Shown here: in pieces, positions 36,674 through 46,005 of the stretch
How the letters are laid out: every line of letters begins with the position of its first letter
Position numbering within the stretch: the first letter of the stretch is position 1
DNA from: Butyrivibrio sp. NC2002
GTDB taxonomy: Bacteria > Bacillota > Clostridia > Lachnospirales > Lachnospiraceae
NCBI RefSeq assembly: GCF_000702265.1
Contig: NZ_KL370880.1
Coordinates: 679,149-743,148 of the forward strand
Direction: 5' to 3'
DNA: 64,000 nucleotides
The notes under the pieces: model-generated
Seen by the model: the letters and a program-made list of their open reading frames with translations, nothing else
The model's database searches: none
What the model was told of the DNA's origin: nothing
Translations under genes and position numbers: made by a program

Positions 36674-37511
36674 GATAATAAAAAAACTTATAATCTTTAT
36701 GGCTGTTGTCCTGATCTTGGGAAACATACCCGGGATTGATGCTAGTGCCAAGGCAAATAAATTTACGCATAGCTATGGTGTATTCCTATCCGTAAACAAT
36801 GGCAAAAAGGACATGAAGAAATTTAAAGATTACAAAACGATAATCCTGGATGTCCAGAACGGCTTTACTTACAAGGACATAAAAAAGCTAAAGAAGCAGG
36901 GACATAAGGTATACAGCTATATAAATGTAGGAGCCATCGAGAACTATAGAGACTACTACAACAGATTCAGTGATATCATGCTTGATACCTATGAGAACTG
37001 GCCCGATGAAAAGTGGGTTGATGTATCATCTTCCAAATGGCAGGAATTTATAGTTAATGAACTGGGCAAGAAGATAAGTGATACAGGCGTTGATGGATTT
37101 TTCGTAGATAACACCGATGTGTATTATAAGTATCAGAGCGAAGAGAAATACCTTGGTCTTACAACCATTTTGAAGGGGCTAAAGAGCCGGGGAAAAGTCA
37201 TTATAAATGGCGGTGATACTTATGTTACTGAGTACTACAACAGGAACGGTAATCTGAATGAAGTCCTTGATGCAGTCAATCAGGAGTCTGTTTTTTCCAG
37301 GATCATTGATTATGATAATGATAAGTTCGGGGAAAACAGAAAGTCAGAGAGAAAGTTCTTTCAGAAATATCTGAAACTGGTTAAGAGTGCAGGAAAAAAG
37401 TGTTACCTTCTGGAATATACAAAAGACAAAAAACTTGCGGAAAAAATAAGGAAATACTGTAAAAAGAAGAAATATAATTACTATATTTCAGGAAAACTGG
37501 ATTTATCATGA
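36666..37511 (+). CDS. secreted GH114-like TIM-barrel hydrolase
   Basis: 281 residues: signal peptide (LIIFMAVVLILGNIPGIDASAKA) then a small barrel with VYSYINVGAIENYRDYY and the GVDGFFVDNTDVYY motif, typical of the GH114 / endo-alpha-1,4-polygalactosaminidase superfamily. Asp in DGFFVDN and Glu in INVGAIENY are plausible active-site residues. C-terminal region is Lys-rich. The start overlaps purB by 8 bases, so translation is probably coupled despite no metabolic link. A strong terminator follows. Substrate (galactosamine polymers or other exopolysaccharide) is inferred from the family. Confidence 0.75.
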   Translation: MYKIIKKLIIFMAVVLILGNIPGIDASAKANKFTHSYGVFLSVNNGKKDMKKFKDYKTIILDVQNGFTYKDIKKLKKQGHKVYSYINVGAIENYRDYYNRFSDIMLDTYENWPDEKWVDVSSSKWQEFIVNELGKKISDTGVDGFFVDNTDVYYKYQSEEKYLGLTTILKGLKSRGKVIINGGDTYVTEYYNRNGNLNEVLDAVNQESVFSRIIDYDNDKFGENRKSERKFFQKYLKLVKSAGKKCYLLEYTKDKKLAEKIRKYCKKKKYNYYISGKLDLS

Positions 37512-37519
37512 TTTTTAAG

Positions 37520-37551
37520 AACTGACATCCTTTGCGGGTGTCAGTTTTTTT
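37520..37551 (+). terminator. rho-independent terminator
   Basis: AACTGACATCC / GGGTGTCAGTT hairpin with a T7 tail, 8 bases after the GH114-like stop. Confidence 0.9.
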
Positions 37552-37678
37552 AGTTTATAATCATCTTGAAAAGTTTAGTAAAATGTAATATACTTTAGAA
37601 AATAATAAACTAGTTCAATACAATATAAACCCAATGAAGAAATGATTGTTTGAATATTTTATATGGGGTGACAGACAA

Positions 37679-38638
37679 ATGAATACAGAAAAACAACTAA
37701 AGTACAATGAGCCGTGGATTTTACAGAGAGCCGATCCCTATGTGGTAAAGGCTGATGACGGCTTTTATTATTTTACTGCATCTGTTCCGGCATACGACAG
37801 AATTGTTTTACGAAGAGCAAAGAGTCTGGCAGAACTGGCGGATGCTACAGAACACACAATTTGGTTAAAGCATGAGCACGGAATCATGGGAGAGCACATC
37901 TGGGCACCGGAGCTGCACTTTGTTATGGGAAAGTGGTACATATATTTTGCAGCAGGATCAGCCGAAGATAAGTGGATGATAAGACCCTATGTTATCGAAT
38001 GTCAGGGCAGCGATCCCATAAATGATGAGTGGGTTGAGAAGGGAAAAATGCACTGTGCTGAGGATGATGAGTTTTCCTTCAGGGCATTTTCACTTGACGC
38101 TACAGTATTTGAGAACAAGGGAAAGTGGTACTATATCTGGGCTGAGAAGGTGAGCGTCGGAAGACAGATTTCAAACCTCTATATCGCAGAGATGAAGTCG
38201 CCTTATGAACTTAAGACAGTTCAGGTACTTCTGACAACTCCTGATTATGACTGGGAAAGAGTAGGCTTTTGGGTAAACGAGGGCCCCGGAATACTTAAGA
38301 AAAACGGCAAGATATTTATGACATATTCTGCAAGTGAGACAGGTGCCTGCTATTGTGTGGGAATGCTCACAGCAGATGAGAATGCAGATCTTCTTGATCC
38401 CAAGTCCTGGGATAAGGAGAGGTATCCCGTACTTAAAACTGATGAGAAGCTTGAAATCTATGGACCCGGGCACAATTCCTTCACCGTTGATGAAGACGGC
38501 AATGATATCATGGTTTATCATGCAAGAAAAGAGTCAGTGATCGAGGGAGATCCTCTGTACAATCCAAACAGACATGCAATGCTTATGAAAATTAAATATG
38601 ACGAAAAGGGCTACCCTGTATTTTCGTATTATAACTAA
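37679..38638 (+). CDS. GH43 glycoside hydrolase (arabinofuranosidase/xylosidase type)
   Basis: 319 residues, no signal peptide, so a cytosolic enzyme acting on imported oligosaccharides. Five-bladed propeller motifs: base Asp in RADPYVVKADDGFYYF, Asp in SLDATVFENKGKWYY, acid Glu in VNEGPGILKKNGK. This pattern resembles GH43 arabinofuranosidases of rumen Butyrivibrio. ATG 37679 follows TGGGGTG; an in-frame TTG at 37646 has no ribosome site and is rejected. Monocistronic, between two terminators. Confidence 0.88.
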   Translation: MNTEKQLKYNEPWILQRADPYVVKADDGFYYFTASVPAYDRIVLRRAKSLAELADATEHTIWLKHEHGIMGEHIWAPELHFVMGKWYIYFAAGSAEDKWMIRPYVIECQGSDPINDEWVEKGKMHCAEDDEFSFRAFSLDATVFENKGKWYYIWAEKVSVGRQISNLYIAEMKSPYELKTVQVLLTTPDYDWERVGFWVNEGPGILKKNGKIFMTYSASETGACYCVGMLTADENADLLDPKSWDKERYPVLKTDEKLEIYGPGHNSFTVDEDGNDIMVYHARKESVIEGDPLYNPNRHAMLMKIKYDEKGYPVFSYYN

Positions 38639-38643
38639 TGTAA

Positions 38644-38682
38644 AAAACGCGTCGATGATGTGATCAATCCGGCGCGTTTTTT
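38644..38682 (+). terminator. rho-independent terminator
   Basis: AAAACGCGTCG / CGGCGCGTTTT hairpin with T-run, directly after the GH43 stop. Confidence 0.85.
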
Positions 38683-38809
38683 ATTATTGCATTTCGTCCT
38701 TAAATTAATGCATTTCGTCGCAAAATGATAAAAAAGTTATATTCATGGTGTATGATAATAAAGTCAGATAAGATTTCGTAAATATGAAAAAAGGAGATTG
38801 GGGTTACGT

Positions 38810-39481
38810 ATGGCACAGGGGAAGAAAAAGAGAACAAAAAAGTCAATAATACTACTGCTTTCTGCGCTTATGTTCATGGCTACCGGATGTGGAGAGAAGG
38901 CTTTATCCGATGATGTGATAAAGGAATTTATTGTATCAGCTCTTGAAACAAAGTACGGCGGAGAGTTTGAAATTGTTTCACTTGAAAAAGAGAATACAGG
39001 CCAGGAATTTAAGCATTACAGATTTAAGGCAACCGTTAAATCTATGGAATATGGGGACACTTTTGAGGCATATGTTTCGCTAAAAGGTAAGGATTATTTT
39101 GATACACACGAAAAAGCCCTGTATAGCCAGCAGATAGAAAACGAAGTGAATTCTGTAGCTTTTGATGGTGCTGATGTCAGGGTGAAAGATATACATTTTC
39201 TATATGAAGGCACGGGAGATGAAGCTGCTAAAAGCTGCGAGGACTATGTTAAACAGGGAAATGTCAGCATAAACATAGATGTATATTTAGACGGAAATGA
39301 TCCTGAAGCTGTTACAGATTCATTAAATTCATACATGCAGAAACTGGAGAGTATGGGGTATAGCTTTTCGGTATGTATTGATGGAGGGAAAAAGAGAAGG
39401 ATCATAAATGTAGGTAAAGATAAAAAAGTAGACAGGGATACTATACATAGTAAAGTTTTGTCAGCGTTGGGGGATGAATAA
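38810..39481 (+). CDS. lipoprotein paired with the lipase-like gene
   Basis: 223 residues. Signal sequence after a basic start, ending in lipobox MATGC (Cys about residue 27), so the mature protein is anchored to the outer face of the membrane. The mature part is a beta/alpha protein of two similar halves (ALETKYGGEFEIVSLEKE and LNSYMQKLESMGYSFSVCI); no family recognised. An in-frame TTG at 38798 touches the AAGGAG and is rejected in favour of ATG 38810. The stop overlaps the ATG of the following lipase-like gene by one base. By analogy with the staphylococcal TslA/TilA pair it could be an immunity lipoprotein; this is inference. Confidence 0.8.
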   Translation: MAQGKKKRTKKSIILLLSALMFMATGCGEKALSDDVIKEFIVSALETKYGGEFEIVSLEKENTGQEFKHYRFKATVKSMEYGDTFEAYVSLKGKDYFDTHEKALYSQQIENEVNSVAFDGADVRVKDIHFLYEGTGDEAAKSCEDYVKQGNVSINIDVYLDGNDPEAVTDSLNSYMQKLESMGYSFSVCIDGGKKRRIINVGKDKKVDRDTIHSKVLSALGDE

Positions 39482-40971
39482 TGGCAAGAGATGGCGGGGA
39501 TTTAACAAAATATATTGAAAACAACGACACTCCGATCGATAGCGGGAACTATAATGAAGTTGACGGTCTTGTTTTTGCGGAGCTGTCATATTCTAAATTT
39601 GAAAATGTTACATGGACAGAAGACGAACTGAAAAATGGTGTAACAGTAAGTGAATATGCTACCAAGATGCTGGAATCAGGGCAGGTGAAAGCAGGCACTG
39701 ATCAGGAAAAATTCTTCCAGGCACTTCAGAGCAGCGATAGATATGCAGATGCTACAATTACCAATATGGAAGCGTTAAACGGTAATGATTACTGGAGTGC
39801 AAATGAGACAACAAAGATGTCTGAGGATGGACAATGGGCCGGAATGACTATAGATATAGGCGATGATACATCGGTTGTCGCTTTTCGAGGTACTGATGGA
39901 ACAGAGCTTGGCTGGCAGGAAGACCTTGAGCTTGCTTATGACCCTGATGGTACAACCGCACAGGAGGCAGCAAGGGATTATCTAAAAAATACAGATGCTG
40001 ACCATATATATCTGACAGGTCATTCAAAGGGTGGAAATGATGCAGAATCTGCTTATGCCATGTCTGATAAGGATGTTAGAGACAGGGTTGATCGCGTGGA
40101 TAATTATGATGGTCCGGGTAATAATGATGAATTCAAGGAAAATTACGCGGAAGGTTATTCCGAACTTGATGATAAGCAGACAAATTATATGACTGAAAAT
40201 GCTGCCATAGGTAAACTTCTTGATGAGCATCCTGGAGAGACCAAGATAGGACAGGCAGACCCTTCAGGTCATGATTTTGAAAATGCGGGCCCTTTGGGAG
40301 AACATGATCCTTTTTCATGGAAAACAGGAGAAGACGGAGAATCATTTTTGCCGGGAACTCAGTCTGAAGGTTCAGCAGATTTTGATACGATTCTCGATGA
40401 GACCCTCGAAGGGATGAGTCCTGAAGAAAGAGAAGATGCTGTAAATGCTCTTCTTAAAATGGGCGTTGCCGACGATATAGCCAATATGGATTCCAAGGAA
40501 TTAAAGGATATTTTAAAGAAGGCTATGGAGGGATATGGCAATCTTACAGATGAGGAGAAGGATGCTCTGAAGAGGCTTATAGGACTTCTTATTCTTAATG
40601 CTGCGGTATATTACTATGATAAAAAGAAGGCTGAGCGGAATAAGAAAAGGAATAGAAATAAAAAAGAAAACGGTTCTGCGGATGGAGGACATACCAGATT
40701 CTGGGTTGATCCTGACGTCCTTAAAAAGTGTATCTGCCAGCTTGAGCAGGCTGCAAAAGAGCTAAATACCAATATAAGAGAGCTTGAGCAGGTAAAGGAC
40801 AATCTTGATGGGGTTATTTATATTTTGATAAGGCTTGTTCTTGATAAGATATGGCTGGATCTTATTTCCGAAAGAAGAAGGACCAAGGCTTTGGCTACAA
40901 CCCTTGATGCTATCCTTGATTATTATATTGACACTGAGGATCGCATTGTCAGTGAGATAAAAGCTGCATAA
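39481..40971 (+). CDS. Mbeg1-type (DUF2974) lipase with C-terminal helical tail
   Basis: 496 residues, no signal peptide. Residues about 20-290 are an alpha/beta-hydrolase of the Mbeg1/DUF2974 kind: VVAFRGTDGTELGW oxyanion region, nucleophile Ser182 in LTGHSKGGN, Asp210 in YDGPGN and His275 in EHDPFSW. Residues about 300-370 are acidic helices; a short hydrophobic run LIGLLILNAAVYYY (about 360-375) and a very basic stretch follow; the last 90 residues (about 405-496) form long helices (DVLKKCICQLEQAAKEL...) like WXG100/LXG targeting helices. That N-terminal lipase, C-terminal helix order matches TslA, a type VII-secreted lipase toxin of Staphylococcus. No secretion genes are in the window. 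Confidence 0.85.
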   Translation: MARDGGDLTKYIENNDTPIDSGNYNEVDGLVFAELSYSKFENVTWTEDELKNGVTVSEYATKMLESGQVKAGTDQEKFFQALQSSDRYADATITNMEALNGNDYWSANETTKMSEDGQWAGMTIDIGDDTSVVAFRGTDGTELGWQEDLELAYDPDGTTAQEAARDYLKNTDADHIYLTGHSKGGNDAESAYAMSDKDVRDRVDRVDNYDGPGNNDEFKENYAEGYSELDDKQTNYMTENAAIGKLLDEHPGETKIGQADPSGHDFENAGPLGEHDPFSWKTGEDGESFLPGTQSEGSADFDTILDETLEGMSPEEREDAVNALLKMGVADDIANMDSKELKDILKKAMEGYGNLTDEEKDALKRLIGLLILNAAVYYYDKKKAERNKKRNRNKKENGSADGGHTRFWVDPDVLKKCICQLEQAAKELNTNIRELEQVKDNLDGVIYILIRLVLDKIWLDLISERRRTKALATTLDAILDYYIDTEDRIVSEIKAA

Positions 40972-40988
40972 TAATGTATTTTTTAATG

Positions 40989-41020
40989 ATAAGTCTATGT
41001 GAAAACATAGGCTTATTTTT
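40989..41020 (+). terminator. rho-independent terminator
   Basis: ATAAGTCTATGT / ACATAGGCTTAT hairpin with GAAA tetraloop and TTTTT, after the lipase-like gene. Confidence 0.85.
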
Positions 41021-41158
41021 ATATATTAAGAAATTGTTTTTCTATGATTAAAAAAACGCCCTGTTTTTAAGTTGATAATTACTTGTATTAATACTAAACT
41101 CATAAGTAATACGCAAAAAAATGTACAGGTGCGTGTATTTAAAACTGGAGGGTTATTT

Positions 41159-43957
41159 ATGGGTTTTAAAGTATGGAATATTGAGAAATTCAAGGAGACG
41201 GCAAGAAGAGCTGCAGCAGAGGGTATTGTTATGCTGAAAAATGATAACAATGCGCTTCCGCTTGCTGATAAGTCATCTATTGCTGTTTTCGGAAGAAGTC
41301 AGATGAATTACTACAAGAGCGGTACCGGTTCAGGCGGAATGGTAAACGTTGATTATGTAGTAGGAATATATGAAGCACTTCTTGATTCTAAAAAGTATAA
41401 GCTAAACAAAAAAGTCAGAGAGGCTTATGAGAAGTTTGTAGAGGAGAATCCTTTTGATGTGGGCGAGGGATGGGCTTCAGAACCCTGGTTCCAGAAGGAA
41501 ATGCCCCTTACTGACAAGCTTGTAAAGGATGCAGCAAAAGAATCCGACACTGCGATCTTTATAGTCGGAAGAACAGCCGGAGAGGATCAGGACAGCAAGA
41601 ACGAGCCCGGCAGTATCCTTCTTACAGACACTGAGAAAGATGCGATAAAGAAGCTTACGGGGGCGTTCAAAAAAACAGTGGTCCTTTTAAATGTCGGAAA
41701 TATCATAGATATGAGATGGGTAAAGGAACTTGATCCTTCTGCAGTTCTATATGTATGGCAGGGAGGACAGGAAGGCGGAAATGCGGTTCTTGATGTGCTG
41801 TCCGGAAAGGTTAATCCGTCTGGAAGACTTTCAGATACCATCGCTGAAAAAATTGAAGACTATCCTTCAACAGAGAATTTTGGCTCAGACAAGGAAAATC
41901 TTCAGTGCGAAGATATCTATGTTGGCTACAGATATTTCGAGACCTTCGCTAAAGATAAGGTTCTTTATCCCTTTGGATTTGGACTTTCATATACTGATTT
42001 TGATATTTCCTGTAACGCAGCTTCTTATGACAAAAGCTCAGGAATTAAACTTGAGATAGAGGTTGAAAACACAGGATCTGTAGCAGGTAAAGAGGTTGCA
42101 CAGGTTTATGTTCAGGCTCCGCAGGGAAAACTTGGTAAACCCTTAAGAGTTCTTGCAGGTTTTGCCAAGACAGATATTCTGAAGGCAGGTGAAAAGCAGG
42201 TAATTGACTTTGATATTCCAAAGTACTGGTTCTCATCTTATGATGACAGCGGACTTGCCGGACATAAGTCATCCTATGTTCTTGAAAAGGGCGAATACAA
42301 GGTATTTGCAGGGGCAAATGTTAGAGAGGCAAAGGAAGTATTTACTTTTGAAGTTGCCAAAACAGAAGTTATCGCAAAGTGCGAGGAAGCACTTGCTCCT
42401 GTCAGAAAGTTTAAGAGAATAAGACCTGAGGAAGCTTGCGGGCTTTTTGCAACAACTTATGAAGATGTGCCTGTAAGAACTCTTGATCCGAATAAAAAGA
42501 GAGATAAGAATCTCCCCAAGGCGCTTGCATACACAGGAGATAAGGGCTACAAGCTAAAGGACGTTGCCGATAAAAAGGTTTCTATGGACAAATTCCTTGC
42601 TCAGATTTCAGATGCTGATCTGTGTGCAATGATGCGAGGAGAGGGAATGTGCTCTCCCAAGGTTACTCCCGGAGTAGCAGGAGCATTTGGAGGTGTTACA
42701 GATAATCTTGTAAAACTTGGAATTCCTGTAGCCGGCTGCTCCGACGGACCTAGCGGAATTCGCATGGACTGTGGAACACATGCTTTTTCACTTCCCAACG
42801 GAACCTGCCTTGCATGTACTTTTGATGAGTCTATAAATGAAGAGCTCTTTACCTGGGAAGCTCTTGACCTCAGAAAAAACCGCATAGATGCTCTTCTTGG
42901 ACCCGGTATGAACATTCACAGAAGCCCTCTTAACGGAAGAAATTTTGAGTACTTTTCTGAGGATCCCATCCTTACAGGTAAGATGGTTTCCGCACAGCTT
43001 CGTGGTATGCATAAATATGATGTTACCGGTGTTATCAAGCATTTTGCAGGAAATACTCAGGAGTTTAACCGTCACCATGTTAACTCTGTTGCATCAGAGA
43101 GAGCGCTTAGAGAAATCTATCTCAAAGGATTTGAAATTGCAGTTAAAGAAGGTAATGCCCGTGCAATCATGAGTACCTATGGACCTGTAAACGGCATTTA
43201 CACTTCAAGCAGTTATGACCTTCTTACCACGATACTTAGAGGCGAGTGGGGATTCGACGGAATTGTAATGACAGACTGGTGGGCAATGGGCAATGATTTT
43301 GCAGACCAGAAGGGCAGCTACCACAACGTTGCAGCGCAGGTACGTGCGCAGAACGATCTTAACATGGTAAATGCCTCTGCTGCAGATAATTCCAACAACG
43401 ATAACCTGGATTCTCAGCTGAAACTTAAGAATCTTACCAGAGGTGAACTGGTAAGAAGTGCAGATAATATCTGCAGATTCCTGCTCAAAGCACCTGTTTA
43501 CAAGCATATGCTTGGCGAGGAGTCAGAACTTGATAAGGAGCTTAAGGAAGCAATTTCTTCTGAAGATGCAGATCTTCTTGATCTTAATGAACTTGTTGTT
43601 GAAAAAGATGTGACCGAGATAGATCCTTCGCTTCTTTCCTGTGAGAAGGGTAAGTCAACTAACTTTGTACTTACTACTCCAAAGAGATGCCAGCTCAAGC
43701 TTGAGATGGTTGTAAAGACTGAGGGACAGCCTAAAATGGCACAGGTACCAATGTCGATTTTCCAGGATAATAACCTGATCCGCACAGTTACTCTTACAGG
43801 TATGGACACCGAGTATCAGACCATAGAAGTGGAACTCAATCCTTCATTTAGCTTCAACTTCTATGTGAAGTTCTACTTTGGACAGGCAGGTATGGTATTT
43901 AAGTCAATAAAGCTTATAAAGACCAAGGACCTTGAAAAGATGTTTGCAAGAGAATGA
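41159..43957 (+). CDS. GH3 beta-glucosidase with permuted domain order
   Basis: 932 residues, cytosolic. The order is reversed from classical GH3: the alpha/beta sandwich comes first (EGIVMLKNDNNALPL near residue 22, GWASEPWF, AGEDQDSKN), then the FnIII domain (VAQVYVQAPQGKLGKPLRVLAGF, about 300-420), then the TIM barrel with KHFAGNTQE and nucleophile Asp706 in GIVMTDWW. This reversed form is known from Butyrivibrio fibrisolvens and Ruminococcus beta-glucosidases. ATG 41159 follows CTGGAGGG; upstream in-frame codons from 41072 are not preceded by a ribosome site. Exact glycoside unknown. Confidence 0.92.
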   Translation: MGFKVWNIEKFKETARRAAAEGIVMLKNDNNALPLADKSSIAVFGRSQMNYYKSGTGSGGMVNVDYVVGIYEALLDSKKYKLNKKVREAYEKFVEENPFDVGEGWASEPWFQKEMPLTDKLVKDAAKESDTAIFIVGRTAGEDQDSKNEPGSILLTDTEKDAIKKLTGAFKKTVVLLNVGNIIDMRWVKELDPSAVLYVWQGGQEGGNAVLDVLSGKVNPSGRLSDTIAEKIEDYPSTENFGSDKENLQCEDIYVGYRYFETFAKDKVLYPFGFGLSYTDFDISCNAASYDKSSGIKLEIEVENTGSVAGKEVAQVYVQAPQGKLGKPLRVLAGFAKTDILKAGEKQVIDFDIPKYWFSSYDDSGLAGHKSSYVLEKGEYKVFAGANVREAKEVFTFEVAKTEVIAKCEEALAPVRKFKRIRPEEACGLFATTYEDVPVRTLDPNKKRDKNLPKALAYTGDKGYKLKDVADKKVSMDKFLAQISDADLCAMMRGEGMCSPKVTPGVAGAFGGVTDNLVKLGIPVAGCSDGPSGIRMDCGTHAFSLPNGTCLACTFDESINEELFTWEALDLRKNRIDALLGPGMNIHRSPLNGRNFEYFSEDPILTGKMVSAQLRGMHKYDVTGVIKHFAGNTQEFNRHHVNSVASERALREIYLKGFEIAVKEGNARAIMSTYGPVNGIYTSSSYDLLTTILRGEWGFDGIVMTDWWAMGNDFADQKGSYHNVAAQVRAQNDLNMVNASAADNSNNDNLDSQLKLKNLTRGELVRSADNICRFLLKAPVYKHMLGEESELDKELKEAISSEDADLLDLNELVVEKDVTEIDPSLLSCEKGKSTNFVLTTPKRCQLKLEMVVKTEGQPKMAQVPMSIFQDNNLIRTVTLTGMDTEYQTIEVELNPSFSFNFYVKFYFGQAGMVFKSIKLIKTKDLEKMFARE

Positions 43958-43978
43958 TAATTGAATAAGTCAGGATTT

Positions 43979-44017
43979 AAAGGAGAGCGTATTTGCCGAT
44001 ACGTTCTCCTTTTTTTG
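43979..44017 (+). terminator. rho-independent terminator
   Basis: AAAGGAGAGCGTAT / ATACGTTCTCCTTT hairpin followed by T7, after the GH3 stop. The remaining gap to 44247 holds a small CGCTAT/ATAGCG hairpin near 44072 and AT-rich sequence; no gene seen. Confidence 0.9.
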
Positions 44018-44247
44018 TAGATATTCCTTTTTTTAGAGCAAGAAGTGATAGGGAGCTGAGCCGCTATTTTGATAGCGATATTCTTTACACATTCTTTTCT
44101 TACGTTTGCACAAAAATATTGCCTTGAATTTGTTAATAATTGCCCTTAGCAGAATCTTGCAAAGGCTTTTTGGATAATATAAAATTTAGAAGATAATAAA
44201 ATAATTAAGCAATAAATAAAATAGATTGGTACGAAAGGTGTATAGCA

Positions 44248-45840
44248 ATGAAAAAAAGACATTTGGAGAGGCGGCTTGGACAGGCGCTCTGTACTGCGGT
44301 GGCGGTATGCTTGCTGACCGGCTGCGCACAGGGCAAGAGTGCAGGAAATATTGCAGATGAGGGGGAGATTACAACCGATACCATTCAGGAGTCGGATGAA
44401 AGTGCTGACAAAACAGCTTCAGGGGAGGATAAAGTGGATATAAAGACAGGTGTGTATAAGAATGAAGTCTGCTGCCATGATCCGCAGATAATCTTGGCAG
44501 AAGATGGAAAATATTACATGACAGGCAGCCATCAGGTGCTTGCGCAGTCAGACAATTTGCTTGATTGGAGCTATATTGCCAACGGAAATAATATGTTTGA
44601 CAACTTGTTTTCAGGGGATCTACCTGCTTTTTCCTATGTCGGAAAAAATGAAGAGGGCGGCTATTCTGTATGGGCTTCAAATATTTTTTACAACGAGGTA
44701 ATGAAGAAGTATGTGATGTATTTCTGCACTACATCCTCTTATATCAAGTCAAATCTGTGCATGGCTGTTTCTGACACTCCGCAGGGCAAATATACATACA
44801 CGGATACTATTTTATATTCGGGATTTACCAAGACCACGGCTCAAGAGACAAATATTTATGATGTTCTTGGGGCGGATGCTGATATTTCAAGATATCTAAA
44901 ATATGGAAGCTATGATAATACAAAATGGCCTAACTGCATTGATCCTGCTGTTTTTACAGTTGCTGACAACAGAATGTGGATGGTATATGGATCATGGTCA
45001 GGCGGAATATTTTTATTAGAGCTTGATCCTGCCACAGGACTTCCCATTTTCCCCGAGGCGGACGAGGCAAACGGTGTTGATCCGTATTATGGCTACAAGC
45101 TGATCGGAGGCGGTCATCATGCAATTGAAGGCCCTTTTATCGAGTATTGTGAGGAAAACGGATATTACTACCTCTTTGTGTCCTATGGCGGACTTACTAG
45201 TGATGGAGGTTATCAGATAAGACAGTACAGGAGCAAGAATCCGACAGGTCCTTACGTTGATCCAAAAGGACAGACATTATCTGATGAGGAAGACTATATG
45301 AGCTACGGACTTAAAATGATGGGGAATTATACACTTCCCAGCTTGTCAGTGACATATATGGCTCCCGGTGGTCAGTCTGTGTTTAAGGACGAAAACGGGG
45401 AATACTATATTACTTACCATCAGAGATTTGATGACGGTGCTGAGTTCCACGAACCCAGAGTCCATAAGCTTTTCCTTACTGAGGATGACTGGTTTACAGC
45501 TTCTGTATTTGAACTGTCCGGGGAGGAATTGAGGGATGGTGCATACACTGAAGATGAGATTGCAGGCACATACTATCTTTTAAACCACGGACGTGATGTG
45601 AGCAATGTTGTTCAAAAGTATACTGAAGTTACATTTGATGGCGGCAAGATTACCGGAAGCGATGCGGAAGGAACCTATGAACTTTCTGCAGATAAACCAT
45701 ATATAACGATCACAATCGATGGTGATACCTATAGCGGAGTAATAGTCGACATGGTGGACGAAGCAGGCAATAACACAAGATGCATATCCACTGTAGGCTC
45801 AAATAATGAGACAATTTGGGCTGTAAGATACCTTGACTGA
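44248..45840 (+). CDS. GH43 endo-arabinanase-like lipoprotein
   Basis: 530 residues. Lipobox LTGC (Cys about residue 26) anchors it outside. The GH43 propeller has the base Asp in CCHDPQIIL, Asp in CIDPAVF and acid Glu in HAIEGPFIEY. The last 90 residues (about 440-530; ISTVGSNNETIWAVRY at the end) match the separate C-terminal beta domain found in endo-alpha-1,5-arabinanases. It probably cuts arabinan at the cell surface; the ABC importer directly downstream could take up the oligosaccharides. CGAAAGGTG precedes the ATG. Confidence 0.87.
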   Translation: MKKRHLERRLGQALCTAVAVCLLTGCAQGKSAGNIADEGEITTDTIQESDESADKTASGEDKVDIKTGVYKNEVCCHDPQIILAEDGKYYMTGSHQVLAQSDNLLDWSYIANGNNMFDNLFSGDLPAFSYVGKNEEGGYSVWASNIFYNEVMKKYVMYFCTTSSYIKSNLCMAVSDTPQGKYTYTDTILYSGFTKTTAQETNIYDVLGADADISRYLKYGSYDNTKWPNCIDPAVFTVADNRMWMVYGSWSGGIFLLELDPATGLPIFPEADEANGVDPYYGYKLIGGGHHAIEGPFIEYCEENGYYYLFVSYGGLTSDGGYQIRQYRSKNPTGPYVDPKGQTLSDEEDYMSYGLKMMGNYTLPSLSVTYMAPGGQSVFKDENGEYYITYHQRFDDGAEFHEPRVHKLFLTEDDWFTASVFELSGEELRDGAYTEDEIAGTYYLLNHGRDVSNVVQKYTEVTFDGGKITGSDAEGTYELSADKPYITITIDGDTYSGVIVDMVDEAGNNTRCISTVGSNNETIWAVRYLD

Positions 45841-45930
45841 TCCCTTTGGTTCACTTCAACAAAAAGTAATTTAAGAATTTATGAAAAATGACAAAAATAT
45901 AAAATAGTTAAGAAAAAACTAAAATAATTA

Positions 45931-45959
45931 TTGACGCACTAAAATGTCATTGTTAAAAT
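45931..45959 (+). promoter_or_regulatory. promoter of ABC importer 1
   Basis: TTGACG (45931-45936), 17-base spacer, TAAAAT (45954-45959), about 47 bases before the substrate-binding protein gene. Confidence 0.7.
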
Positions 45960-46005
45960 TGCTATATAAACAATCATTTCATTCAAATTTTTAGGAGGAT
46001 TTGCT

